From Paraconiothyrium sp. Pb-2020 (Eukaryota; Ascomycota; Dothideomycetes; Pleosporales; Didymosphaeriaceae): DNA of 64,000 nt. The DNA lies in the NCBI GenBank assembly GCA_022419385.1, contig JAJUBI010000007.1, forward strand, positions 467,768-531,767, written 5' to 3'. The notes below the pieces were generated by a model. It was given only the letters and a program-made list of their open reading frames with translations, had not been told where the DNA came from and did not search any database. This document shows, in pieces, positions 38,124 to 48,303 of this stretch. The translations under genes and the position numbers were made by a program. Each line of letters starts with the position of its first letter. Within the stretch, counting starts at the first letter, position 1.

Positions 38124-39672
38124 GAAGACATCAGACGACAAGAGCTGTTGCGACACGATGAAGCAGAAGCCGCTCTTAAGCAAGTGAGGACGGTATAGTT
38201 GAACGCGATAAGACCGATGGTCCTTGAGCTGCTTCAAGCTTTCGACCAGCAGACCGAGGAAGAACGCGAAAGGAGCACAAGGTCTAGCCGAAGGGACTGC
38301 CTCATGCCTCTTCTAGGCCATGGTATCTTTGATACCGAATACATCCCTCGTAACTGCCTTGATACAACGCCCGAAAAACACAAAGAACTGGTTGAGTTCA
38401 TTAGAACAATTGGCCTATTAGATTCATTTAACGGATATCAAGAAGCAGAGGTTCAACGGCGGACTGGCCAGCTTAAAGAGGCCTGGAACGATTTCTCAAG
38501 TAAATAGAGAAAGATATCGCCAGAAAACGTACACCATCTTGTGAGATTGTGGGGCTCACCTGTTGCACCCCTATGCGCCATCCTATATGCACCACCTTTT
38601 TGGAACACATCACACACCCACTGTGTTAGACGTACAAAATACATCCATTATGATGCTCCAGCACTTCTATGACGGCGAAATCACTAACAGGGATGTGTTT
38701 CTCATGGAGACATTCACTCTCCGGTACAGAGCACAAGGCAAAGACAACCGGGCATCCCCGCACGCACAACATCCATACAGCAACACTATCATCAACGAAT
38801 GCCTCAACCTTTTCTCTGACTTGAGGACGAAGACCCTTAGCATTATAAATCCTAAGCTTGTCATTACTTTTGGGAAGAATGCATTCGAAGCTTATCGAAA
38901 GGAAAATCCCTGTTCTGAGTCTTACTGTTTCAGATCGTCTCCGTGGAACACCTTTGGGCACGAAGTATCTATCCGCGTGTACCGCGACAGCATCAATGCC
39001 CTGACACGGCTCTCAACCCACGTCCACCACCCAGAGGCTCACTTTCACGCTAACAGAGGAGGAAATATTCCGAACATGGTAGATCTCCTAATAATTCGGT
39101 TACAAGTCTTGTTGATGCGCTCGAGCGAGACAAAGGAAGATAACGTTCTTCGTGGATGGCTGCGGGTGGTCCATCATGAGCTTCTCAACACCCTCCCCGG
39201 CAACTGCTTCCAAGGGACAATGGACCCTACAGAAGAAGAAGAATCAATTGAAAGATATATCAGCCCAGGGCCGCTATCTGTAGATGACCATGTCCACTCC
39301 GCTCTAACTACCCTAGGAGTCGACGTCAATCTCCTACTGGAAGAATCGGGGGCTATCCAGTACCCAGAGCTGGAACGGTTCTTATTTGAATCCCTGATGT
39401 CCTTTCGGCCTAAAGTGGAACCTAAACGGCCTGCTCAGATTCTGTCCATGGTCCTTGATATAGGGTGTATGCCGCCTACCATGCAAGAGAGGGAATCCAT
39501 CGCTCAGGTTCCGCCCACGGTTCCTGAGTGGACTCCCCATACACTCGGTGGAAACACAGGGAGAGAACCCAAAGACAAGCAATCTCGGCGGTACAACAGA
39601 ACGAGCCTCCGTAATGGAGGAGAGCAAGGAGAAGAAGGAAGTAAAAAGGCGGGAAACAGCGTGCAATCTTAA
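38124..39672 (+). pseudogene. Broken gene with uracil-DNA-glycosylase-like motifs
   Basis: Protein-like sequence spans several frames and in-frame stops. An N-terminal piece (from about 38124, REDIRRQELLRHDEAEAAL) meets TAG at about 38196-38198, then continues in the same frame from ATG 38217 (MVLELLQAFDQQ) to TAG at 38505. Reading through that stop gives plausible protein (SPENVHHLVRLWG). A second frame runs to 39672 with MHHLFGTHHTPTV. It contains KDNRASP, INECLNLF, INPKLVITFGKNAFEAY and HHPEAHF. In order these resemble the family-4-like UDG pattern: NRxP, a conserved Cys, I-x-P-K-x-x-x-T-x-G-x-x-A and the C-terminal HP motif. An intron 38500-38545 (GTAAAT..TGAG) could join the two frames, but it has no branch site and does not remove the earlier stop. 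Function is uncertain; decay is likely. Confidence 0.5.
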
Positions 39673-39773
39673 TCGAACTTAAACCAGGAAAATGGGTTCG
39701 CATCTTACCCAAACCAAGTTCAGAGTAGCTTTACACGCTAGGTAGTAACAAAACGATTTGCTGTTTTATAATG

Positions 39774-39893
39774 CGCACCCATCTTGTGACCCTCGTAGTT
39801 ATCGACTTGTCTCCAGCGCTCTGCAAAGGTGCCGCCTCGCTCTCACCACAGAGGCGCACCGCATGCGAGATGGAAAGGGGCGGGACTGGTTGT
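39774..39893 (+). repeat. Dispersed repeat, copy 2
   Basis: Inverted partner of 33854-33982 (see that entry). Relative to copy 1 in the same orientation it shows several C-to-T differences (for example CGCAGTCATC to CGTAGTTATC and CTTGCCTCC to CTTGTCTCC), the direction expected of RIP or deamination decay. It lies just downstream of the broken UDG-like gene. Confidence 0.7.
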
Positions 39894-40034
39894 ACGAATG
39901 CGGATGTACTAGTAATTATCACGAGTGCTCGCCATATTTCGATTACTTTTTCAAGATAAGATTTGTCTTCTTTGCGGACCATAGTCTCGCCGTTCCTACG
40001 GACTACTCCGTGGGTCTTACTTGACTTGATCTCT

Positions 40035-40160
40035 CAACTTAAGGGTCACCCAATCTGGCCTGATATCCGTTTACCTCGACCTGGGATCCGCCTAAACCGA
40101 GACCCGATCTAACTTGAAGTCCACCTAACCTGATTTCCTTGCTTGGACCGACCCAACCTT
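40035..40160 (+). repeat. Degenerate tandem repeat, roughly 16-20 bp units
   Basis: Imperfect recurring units resembling ACCTGATATCCGCCTA: ATCTGGCCTGATATCCG, CGACCTGGGATCCGCC, GACCCGATCTAAC and CCACCTAACCTGATTTCC. Unit length and identity vary too much to set exact borders. Not coding; probably repeat or transposon-derived. Confidence 0.5.
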
Positions 40161-40500
40161 GACCCTAACATGGCCGACCAAGTCCGCGAAGGCTGAAAAG
40201 GCTCGTGGGCTAAACGCAGCGAGGGAGTGTGTGAATATATTGAAAATCCATGAGGAGTGGTATACTACAAGCGCCTTGGCTTAGAAAATTCCCAGATGTG
40301 CCCTTTTCCTTGCCGGGTCCTTTGTGATGAAACCCTCGCTTACCGAGTAAAGGCCCGTAAAGACTACGGTGCTATGAAAAAGAAAGACCGAAGCATCTAC
40401 AGACACACGCGAAGTGGTACATTCTCTTCTTCACCCACGACAATCCCCATGCCGCGATCTTTTTCGCCGTCATATCTGCCTACATTGCCGGGATTCAAGC

Positions 40501-42821
40501 TCACATCTCCCCTTGATTCGCAGGATCCAGAAACCCATCCAGACTCTCATAGTTCAACGGTCTGAACAGTTCATTGCTCAGATCCGCACCCGAGCTCCCG
40601 AGCAAGCCCTCAAAGTTCTCAAACGCAGTGTCGAAATTGAGCCAGTCTGGACTCGCCTCCGAGAAATCGAAGGGCTGTCCCGCATGCGCTAGGTGCGGTG
40701 TTGCACTGGGATGCTGGGCGTGGGAACCGCGCTCGCTGCTCGTCGGATGTTGGCCCGGTGTGGGTGGTGGCGGGAGGGGATTGAGGAGGTGCGTCATATT
40801 TGGTGTAGGTGCAGAAGTTGGGTTCTGCTGTTGCAAGCGCGGGTCAATCGGTGTGGCGTTATCGAGTGTCTGCCAATTACTCGGAGTAGACGCGTGGTGC
40901 TGTTGCTGGCTGTGAGCCCCTGCAGGGTTTGGTTTTGTCGTGGGACGGTGTGCATGCTCGGCGGGGGCGGCAGGTGTGTTTGCTGTTCGCGTGTTGCGGT
41001 CTGCATTGTTCAGCACAGCGGTGCCTATGTCAGCCATTGTGCCGGCTGTCCACCACGCGTAGCGTAAGCGATTTAGCAGCATGACACATTGCTTGAGTTC
41101 TTCGGTCGCACGGTTGATATGCACTTTTAGCCTCCTGGAGCGGAAGTGTCGGTATACCACACTTAGCGCGACGGACAGTGCGTAGGGAACTAAAGGCAAA
41201 GGTGGTAGACGTTCTGGAGCTTCTGCGTTAAGGAGGTGAATTACTCGGGTCGCTGATAGACTCTGCCGGACGTAGGAAGGCGTTGATTTGACAGGGGCAT
41301 TGATAGAAAGGGACTTGTGTGAAGCCATGCACATGGTGTGATGGAAGAGCGATAGAAGGCCTGCCAACCCATTAGTATCCTGCTTCTTCGCCTGGGAAAT
41401 TTACTGACTCATGATAGGGCCCTCAAGCTTGTCCTCTCCATCGCCGACCATCTCTTCGAAACCTAAAAAGTCGTCACCTTCCCAGCCCGTCTCTTCCGCT
41501 TTACTTCCCGGTCTATAGTAGTCTATCACTTTGTCTAGCATCTCTGATATCTGCAGCCACACACCAAATGGGCTCTGCCTTTTCTCTGGATCTGTTGGTA
41601 GCTTCGTCAGACTGTTATCGCGCTCATGCATCAAGAGCGGTCTCCCGTTCATGCAAGCATTGATCTTGTCTAGACTCCATAGACACCAGAAAAGGTCTTC
41701 TAGATTCTCTTGGTCTTCTGATTTTTGATTCTTCCACTGATGTCCGAACTGAAGACCGAATGTGTGCGCATGGTGAATAGCCTGTGCAAGATGCATAGAC
41801 GCCTGTTCAGCACCATCGGGGCCTTCGCAATGCAGTGATATGAGTGCTAGCACCTGGATCAGCACGACGCGATTCTTTTCCAGCTTGGCTTCGATGCCTG
41901 CGATGACAGCATTGTACAGCCGGTGAGAGAACTCTCTCGGGCCCATCTTGCGCGGGTCGTCACCCAGACATAGGTAGCTCGCAGCGTCAGCGTGTTTCGA
42001 TGCCACAATACATATTGCTTGCATCAGTAAACGAGACTCGTGCCCTTGGGCATACCGTTCCGCGAAGACATCTTGGTCAATGAGTGGGAGTAGCGGATGC
42101 ACATAATTGAAGTAAAGGTCGAGCAAGCCATCTTGACACTCGCGAGGTGGCAGTATCGAGACGCCTACTGCTTCCAGGTACTGGCGTAGAGCTCGTTGGA
42201 CTTTGACATCCTGGTTCGCAGTTGGACCAGGATCATCGAACCTTGCAGGTGCGGCTCCAGGCTGGCTTGTCGACGGTCTACCTAACGCCAGATTCTCGCC
42301 CTCTATCCACTGGCCGATGGATGGGATGACAGGAGACTGGGTCGACTTGCCCTTTTCCGCGTAGACCTGTTCCCTCAGGACTGCCTCCGGGTTCAAGTAG
42401 CCGAGGAAGTTGGGAGGCGTCTGCGCAGGCGGGTCGTCGCTCGGGCTGTAGGGCGCCATGGTTCCATCGCGCTGAGGGTCGCCCCGCTGGCCTCTTTGCT
42501 CATGATAGCTGGCATTCGATGCATGAGGTTCTTGTTGACCTGGGTTGGCGGACTGTCCGCTTTTGGTAGAGCTTCCGGCATCCGCGTCGTCGTCGAAGGT
42601 ATGGCTGCATCGCTTCTACTGGACGGTCAGAAGGAGAGGACCGCCACCATCTGCGTGCGGCTGCTGCTTACCCGACGTTTCTTGCACGAGTCGCATGCGC
42701 GGTGGACGCCTGTGGAGCCACATTAGCAACCTGGCTCGCGGAGAACAGCACCGGGGGGCGCGTTACGCTTGCGCTTCCTGAAGAACTCGTTGTTCGCCGC
42801 AAAGGTGATCATAGTGCTCAT
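40501..42821 (-). CDS. Fungal-specific transcription factor, Zn2Cys6 type with half cluster
   Basis: Exons in order of translation: 42821-42752, 42709-42672, 42615-41409 and 41360-40501. Introns are 42, 56 and 48 bp. The N-terminus reads MSTMITFAANNEFF, then a basic RKRKRNAPPG, then RACDSCKKRR|KRCSH. The intron in the zinc motif falls after CKKRR, and acceptor CAGTAG restores C-x2-C-x6-C. The second half of a binuclear cluster (a further Cys, CxxC and Cys) is not visible. Sequence continues with DDDADAGSS and then NFLGYLNPEAVL. The middle domain (residues 170-400) has LLDLYFNYVHPLLPLID, LLMQAICIVASKHA and AHTFGLQFGH, typical of Fungal_trans and reminiscent of cutinase-factor-1-beta-like regulators. 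The C-terminus is Q/P/N-rich with SPDWLNFDTAFENFEGLL, a likely acidic/aromatic activation region. Targets unknown. Confidence 0.82.
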
Positions 42822-43954
42822 GGCGGCGATGCGACGCCGGGCAGCCTGCAGTAGCAATATGGCCGGCTCTGAGGCTCTCTTGCTGTGAGGATGGACGGTC
42901 AAGCAAACGTCGGCCTGCGGGTGCAGCACGTGAGCTGCGGGCTTCCAAGGCTGTTACCCGCGCACCGCCGCTGATTGGGCTTCGGCGAGCCTCGAGCGCT
43001 GGGCCCGTCATCCCACATGCTCCTCAATCTATCGCCTGCGCTGACCACCGACGCTGCCCTGCCCTTCGCAGGACTGCCAATCTACAGCCTATAAACCCGC
43101 GTCGCGGTTTATATGCCCTGCGTTCACTTGCCGGCGACGGCGACGGCGACGCCGCATACTGCCTACCGCCTTCCATCGAACGACATTGCGAGAGACGCCG
43201 AAGTCATCGACAGAGTCTCCACCATGGAGCACGAGCTTCTACACTCGAAGGACAAGTGCCGTATCTCTGAAAGGTCACTGCCGGTCACCATTCTCGAGGC
43301 ATGATCAGCCTCGGCCGCCGCGACCGTTCCGATACTACATCTCAAGGCTTGGTGGTGTCCACAACTGCGCGTCTCCAGGGCCGTCCCCCGGTTACGAGCC
43401 GCGCGATATATCCTCTGGCAGGCGCGATACCTACTGTTACAACTTTTCTCCAAAATTGAGCCGCTAGTATGCCTGTCCTCCAAAGCATGGTGACTGCCGA
43501 CAAGGTCGGTGGACTAGTCACATCGTACCTTGCGGGTTTCTTGGAGTAGAAAGTCGACTGTCCCGCGCGTTGATGACATCTCACGTTCAAGTCGGTACCG
43601 ACTATTGCTTTGCGTGTGCGGGTTCGGGTTTGCAGAATGCCTACACAGGGTGCATGGCTCTGGTGACGTCTGGAGTCATGTGATGGAGACGTGCTTCAAA
43701 TCTCTCTGAGATACAGCGCTTTGTGATTCGCAAATAGAACATCAACCGAACTGCGGCGTGATTGCACTTACAGAAAGTGTGACACGTTGTGAGCGTGCCC
43801 AGTGAGTGCTTGTTATGACGATCTGTTGTCGAATCTCGGAATGTTCGGAAAGGTGCGCGATTTCCGAGATTTTATTTTCCACTACGAACTACCCAATGTT
43901 GGTTGCAAGTCTCTCCCTCCTTTCCATACCACCACATTCATTTCTACCCTCAAT
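42822..43954. other. Divergent intergenic region, 1.1 kb
   Basis: Lies between the start codons of the transcription factor (minus) and the membrane protein gene (plus). It contains a short GGCGAC tandem (x3, about 43131-43150). No gene is seen. Confidence 0.45.
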
Positions 43955-45265
43955 ATGCTCACTCCTCTACTCCTTGCGTTTGCGGTCCTCACGCAGTCTG
44001 GCTTTACGACTGCCGCTTCCTCAGTGACATGGCTACAGCCTCAGCGAAGCGCAATCGTCAAACTCTCCACCCCCGGCTATCCCTCCAAAGGACCCGGCGG
44101 CCAACATGCGATACTAATCAAATTCGAGCTTTCCTCAGATAACAAGACCCTGCTCCTCGACGGCACGCCGTTTCTCCCGCTGCAGAACTACTACATACCT
44201 CCGCGATTATCAGCGTACCATGTGCCCGACGACATCAAGAAAGATGCGATAATAGCCATTGCGGAGGGCAAGGCAGAAGGGAAGGGATCAATTCGTGGTC
44301 AGAGGCTGGAGCTGGACTACGACAGACTTGTGGAGGGTGATCCAACCGGCGGCCCGCCTTACTACAATCACCAGCCTATCCTGCGTTTCCGCCTCATGGG
44401 GTTCGGCAGGGATGGCGCCGATACCCTCCTGGATCCCCAGGAACAAGACATCATTCAAGTTTCCATGCGAGATCAAAACCAAGGAGGGTGGTCCAATGAT
44501 GCCGCCCGCTCGTATACAATCGACAACATTGCGTTTCTACCCACTGAGAAAGTATACGCTGAGCTGTCTACTTCGCTAGGAGATCACATGGGGCCTGAGG
44601 CAGATCAGGAGAAGGAATGCACGCGGAAAAACTGGAAGTGTCCGGATGAGGGCGTGTTTGAGGCAGGCTCGCCGTATCGGACACCGTATCGTTTTATCTG
44701 GCGGAGGAGGTATGACCAATACGGCAGGATTGGTTCACTGAGGCATGCCTTTGTAGAACAGTGGGAGAACTCGAAGCAGAAGGCGTACGATGACCCCCGG
44801 AACTCTGCCTTGGTAGCATTGGGCGTATTGTTGGTCACGGTTCTAGCTATTGTGTCAGGCCTCAAGTCGCGTGCGCAACGAGCTGCTGCTGCCAAGGAGC
44901 CCACCAAGAAACATTGGACTGAGAGGGAAGCTGAGAAAGCAGCCCGAAAGGCTGACAAGGCAGCTCAGAAGGCAGAAGCTAGGGAGGGAGAAGACCACAG
45001 GCACGAGAAAGACGAGGACGAAGAGGAAGAGGAAGAGGAATCAGAAGACGAGGACGCAGTATGGATGTCAGAAATGGCGGCGCAATCGGGTGAGGTACAG
45101 ATGACGATTGACGAGACGTCGAATTTGATCGATCTGATGTCCGATGATGAGGGAGGCCTCGATGCCGCCGCGGCAATACCCACAGACAAACTTTTGAATA
45201 TCGAGCCCAAGAAAGAGAAGACCAACAAGAAGAGAGTAGCCTTCAAAGCCGACGCAGACGAATAG
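43955..45265 (+). CDS. Predicted type I membrane protein, family not recognised
   Basis: Intronless, 436 residues. I chose ATG 43955 because it begins a clear signal peptide (MLTPLLLAFAVLTQSGFTTA); the frame is open further upstream without a better start. The luminal/extracellular part (residues 24-280) has HAILIKFELSSDNKTLLLDG and FRLMGFGRDG and a CTRKNWKCP cysteine pair. One membrane span at about residue 285 (ALVALGVLLVTVLAIV) is followed by a basic helix rich in K/A/E and a long acidic run of Asp/Glu, ending KKRVAFKADADE. It looks like a conserved fungal secretory-pathway protein with a cytosolic charged tail. I do not recognise a domain. Its stop codon is 45 bp from that of the convergent neighbour. 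Confidence 0.75.
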   Translation: MLTPLLLAFAVLTQSGFTTAASSVTWLQPQRSAIVKLSTPGYPSKGPGGQHAILIKFELSSDNKTLLLDGTPFLPLQNYYIPPRLSAYHVPDDIKKDAIIAIAEGKAEGKGSIRGQRLELDYDRLVEGDPTGGPPYYNHQPILRFRLMGFGRDGADTLLDPQEQDIIQVSMRDQNQGGWSNDAARSYTIDNIAFLPTEKVYAELSTSLGDHMGPEADQEKECTRKNWKCPDEGVFEAGSPYRTPYRFIWRRRYDQYGRIGSLRHAFVEQWENSKQKAYDDPRNSALVALGVLLVTVLAIVSGLKSRAQRAAAAKEPTKKHWTEREAEKAARKADKAAQKAEAREGEDHRHEKDEDEEEEEEESEDEDAVWMSEMAAQSGEVQMTIDETSNLIDLMSDDEGGLDAAAAIPTDKLLNIEPKKEKTNKKRVAFKADADE

Positions 45266-45310
45266 ACCATTATAGTAAAGAATGAATAACGAAGTAATCA
45301 AGCTCAGTAA

Positions 45311-47257
45311 TCAAACTTTTCGAAGCGTCATTCTCGTCCCTCGCGCAGTAATGCTCCTCACCATACCAGCCGAATCCACGCCAAAAACAAAATCGTCCAG
45401 CCCAACGTTACCGTACTGAGGCTCGTCGACCGCTGCAAACGCTGCGCACCTACTTCCAAACGCCGTGGTCTTGCTGTCGCTGAACGCACCCGCACTGCCT
45501 TGGTACTCGAACACGCCTCTGAATGCCACTTCTCCCCTGTTCTGCAAGCCTGCGGGATACAGTCGGAGACTTGAACCCTCTTCCAGAGTATTCGGTTCAG
45601 CCATCTGTAGTGCAGCGAAATACGTCTTCAACAAATCTCTTGTTCCGCCCTTGTCCGTCCATTTCTTGACGCTCAGACCCAAGCCGCCGTCGTCGGCTAC
45701 AATTTCCATGCTCGTGGACGAAGCGTTGTTTCTAGTGGTGGTATAGTTACCCATGAATTTGGCGATAGCTAGGTCCTGCATTGCAGCTTCAAAAGCAGGA
45801 AGCAAGACCGAAGCAATCATCTTATTGACCTCGTGCATCGCGGCAAAGCGCATATCCGCACCGCTTGTAGGCGATGGGCCGGCCGTTAAGAGCGCAAATC
45901 CGAAACCATGGTCTGGCGAGAGGAGGAACTGTGTATTGTACGTTTCTGTGCCGCTGTTCTTGGCGTACAAGTCTACGATACGCGTTGTTTGCTCTTTCGA
46001 GGAGCCAGAGGATCTAGCTGGGACAGGGACTTCCAAGCGGAGAATCTCCCACGGCATGCCTACGGAGAGACGGAGATCGGGCGTGTGTGCAATGGGCTTG
46101 AGCCACTGGCGGGTTACGCGTGGTGGTGATAGTGTGGAAGAGAGGATAGATTGACCGAGAGCTGCGAGATCCGCGCCGGTAGAATACATCAAACCGTTGC
46201 TGTTCTTTTTTAGCTTCTCCAATCGGTCGCCTACTTCGAAAAATATGCGGGTTACTCACGCGCTCGACGTCCCGTCGCCTCCGTCCATATCCCAAGGAAG
46301 TACGGACTGGTTCTCCGGAATGATCGAGATTACTGTATCTGGTGGCCTGGTCAAGTACGTCCAATTAAACCCTAGGGGCCCCATAAGCGCGCTCTGGAAA
46401 ACATCCCCGAACGATTGTTTCGTCATGGCTTGGATCGCATATGCTAGGATCTGAAACGCTACGTTGGAACAAATGGGCATATTAAACGGTGAAGTCAAAG
46501 GACGTAGATGTGCGAACGCGGCAAAGAACTCTTTCCTGGAACAGGCGGGTAGCTCGCCGGCGGTGCCGCCACTAGGTACGGCGCTCACGGGTAGGGGTGG
46601 TAGGTTATACATCGCTGCCGTTTCGGCGTCGTAAAGTGTGGCGAGGTCTTCCATAGACACTGATAGCACTTAGTCTAGATTTCAAGTGATCAGACATGGG
46701 GATTACTTACGCTCCTTCACGCCTGCCATATGTCCTGCCAGCGCTCCAATCGTTACGTCTGCCCACTTGACCGTGCTGATTTCGTCCTCGGACTTTTTCG
46801 CGGCCAATTCTGGTATCCACTTTGTGACGGGATCGTTCAGATGATTGACTCCTGCTGTCGATATGAAAGTGTATACTGTAAGTAACTTGGAAACGCTGCC
46901 GATGCGGAAACCAGTGTTGCGATCTAGGAATCCATTGCTGAGGTGATGTTCCTGACCAGGTGCGATGTGGTTGTAATCGAAGAAAGTAGAGCATGAGGAG
47001 AATACACTGAAGTGGAAAGAAATCTTGGAGGTGCTGAGGGTGCTGGTGTGGTCTTGGAGGGTGGAGGTGAGGGTTTGGTTTAAGCTGGATAAGGCGGATG
47101 ATATAGAGGGGCTAATTCGGAGAGGATTTTCTGGAAGAGGAGGATAGATGGGACCTGGGCCAACGGGACAATTTGGTGCAGGTTGGGCAAGGGTAAGAGT
47201 GGCGAGGCAGAGCAAAAGTAGAGAGTATGGCCCCTAGAGGGCCGTGATGAATGCCAT
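45311..47257 (-). pseudogene. Beta-lactamase/transpeptidase-fold secreted serine hydrolase with premature stop
   Basis: Model: 47257-46711, 46659-46260 and 46199-45311, with introns 46660-46710 and 46200-46259. The only ATG in frame near the 5' end (47257) gives MAFITAL, then TAG at 47236-47234, then GPYSLLLLCLATLTLAQ. A perfectly good signal peptide is thus interrupted at codon 8. No other in-frame ATG occurs until the HMAGV segment after the SxxK motif. Family features are RIGSVSKLLTVYTF (SxxK nucleophile) and GLMYSTGADLAALG. PICSNVAFQILAY is the Y-x-N position, with Cys in place of the usual Tyr. DHGFGFALLTAG and a lipocalin-like C-terminal region follow. Members are usually extracellular or biosynthetic-cluster hydrolases. 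The lost start-to-signal continuity and changed catalytic Tyr argue for decay. An unrecognised 5' exon is the alternative. Confidence 0.72.
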
Positions 47258-48303
47258 TCATGTGACTAATCAGCATCTGTGGAATGTTGTCTATGGGTAT
47301 GAAGCATCTTTATGCTCAATGATCTTTTAAAGATTGAATCGTGCCTGAGTACTCACAGTCTTCTGTACACCTACGATGCTCTTTCTATCATCCAATCCAA
47401 GTAATACCACTTCATGAGCGGTAAGCTATTGGTTCGCTCGGCTGAAAGCAACAGGTAAGAGCTGATTGCCTTGGGGCCTAATGTAAGAGGTCCAAAGTTC
47501 GAAATCCTTTGGCAATGAATTGTACCCCGCTCCGTGTAGACCCCGAGCGTGAAGGACCATATCACAGTTTACTTTCAAGCTTTTGCAGAACTAGGCACTT
47601 GCGAGAGTCGCGCAGCAGGGCTCCTATTTGGAACCGTACCCGCTTACACTTGTCATCGGCGATGGCCTTGGAGACTAAACGGTGGACACGGCCTGTTCGC
47701 GTTGGTGGAAGCGGTCGTTGTTGCGCAGCCTCTTAGGCCGGAGTCAGAGCCCAGGACGTCATTCTTAGCGTTCAGCCGCAAGGTTCAGTCGCAGGCATTC
47801 GTCATGTTGAGGCTTCGTTCGAAGGAGTGTTCGTGGTTGCTGACAGCTAAGGTTCAGTAGGTCCAGGAACTAGCCAATCAGGAAAACGTGTGAGACCCAG
47901 AGTTCTTTCATTGGTCGCTTCGCATGACCCTTTTCGGTCGCCCTTTCTCTAGGCAGATGGGGGCCGCATCTCCTTCACGCAGCTCTCAGAGGCATACACA
48001 CAGCCCCTTCAGCCCTTTCGTACACATGCATTTGTCATAGCATGCCTATCAGCATCGCTGTACCTCACTCTAGCATCTTTGTCAGCGCACGTGACGGCTG
48101 CGCAGAAGTATAGGGACGAACCCTATATCAAATATCGGAAGCTACGGAGTGAGTAGTACATATCGTCTACGGCGTGTACCGCCACTCAGTAGCAATGGAA
48201 GCCCACCCTGCTTCTTGGCATACGCTTAGATGATATATGCGCTGCCTGTCGGTCGCCAACGCTTGAGGCTCTCAACCCGCATGCTTGAACGCCCTACCTC
48301 ACG
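47258..48303. other. Divergent intergenic region, 1.0 kb
   Basis: Shared upstream region of the beta-lactamase-fold gene (minus) and the Zn2Cys6 regulator gene (plus). No gene or obvious repeat; short frames only. Confidence 0.4.

Noticed and set aside
46200..46262. In-frame TGA in the beta-lactamase-fold gene after DGGDGTSSA
   Set aside because: A 60-bp intron (46200-46259, GTGAGT..CTAAA..ACAG) removes it and joins SSA to NGLMYSTGAD, the expected family sequence.
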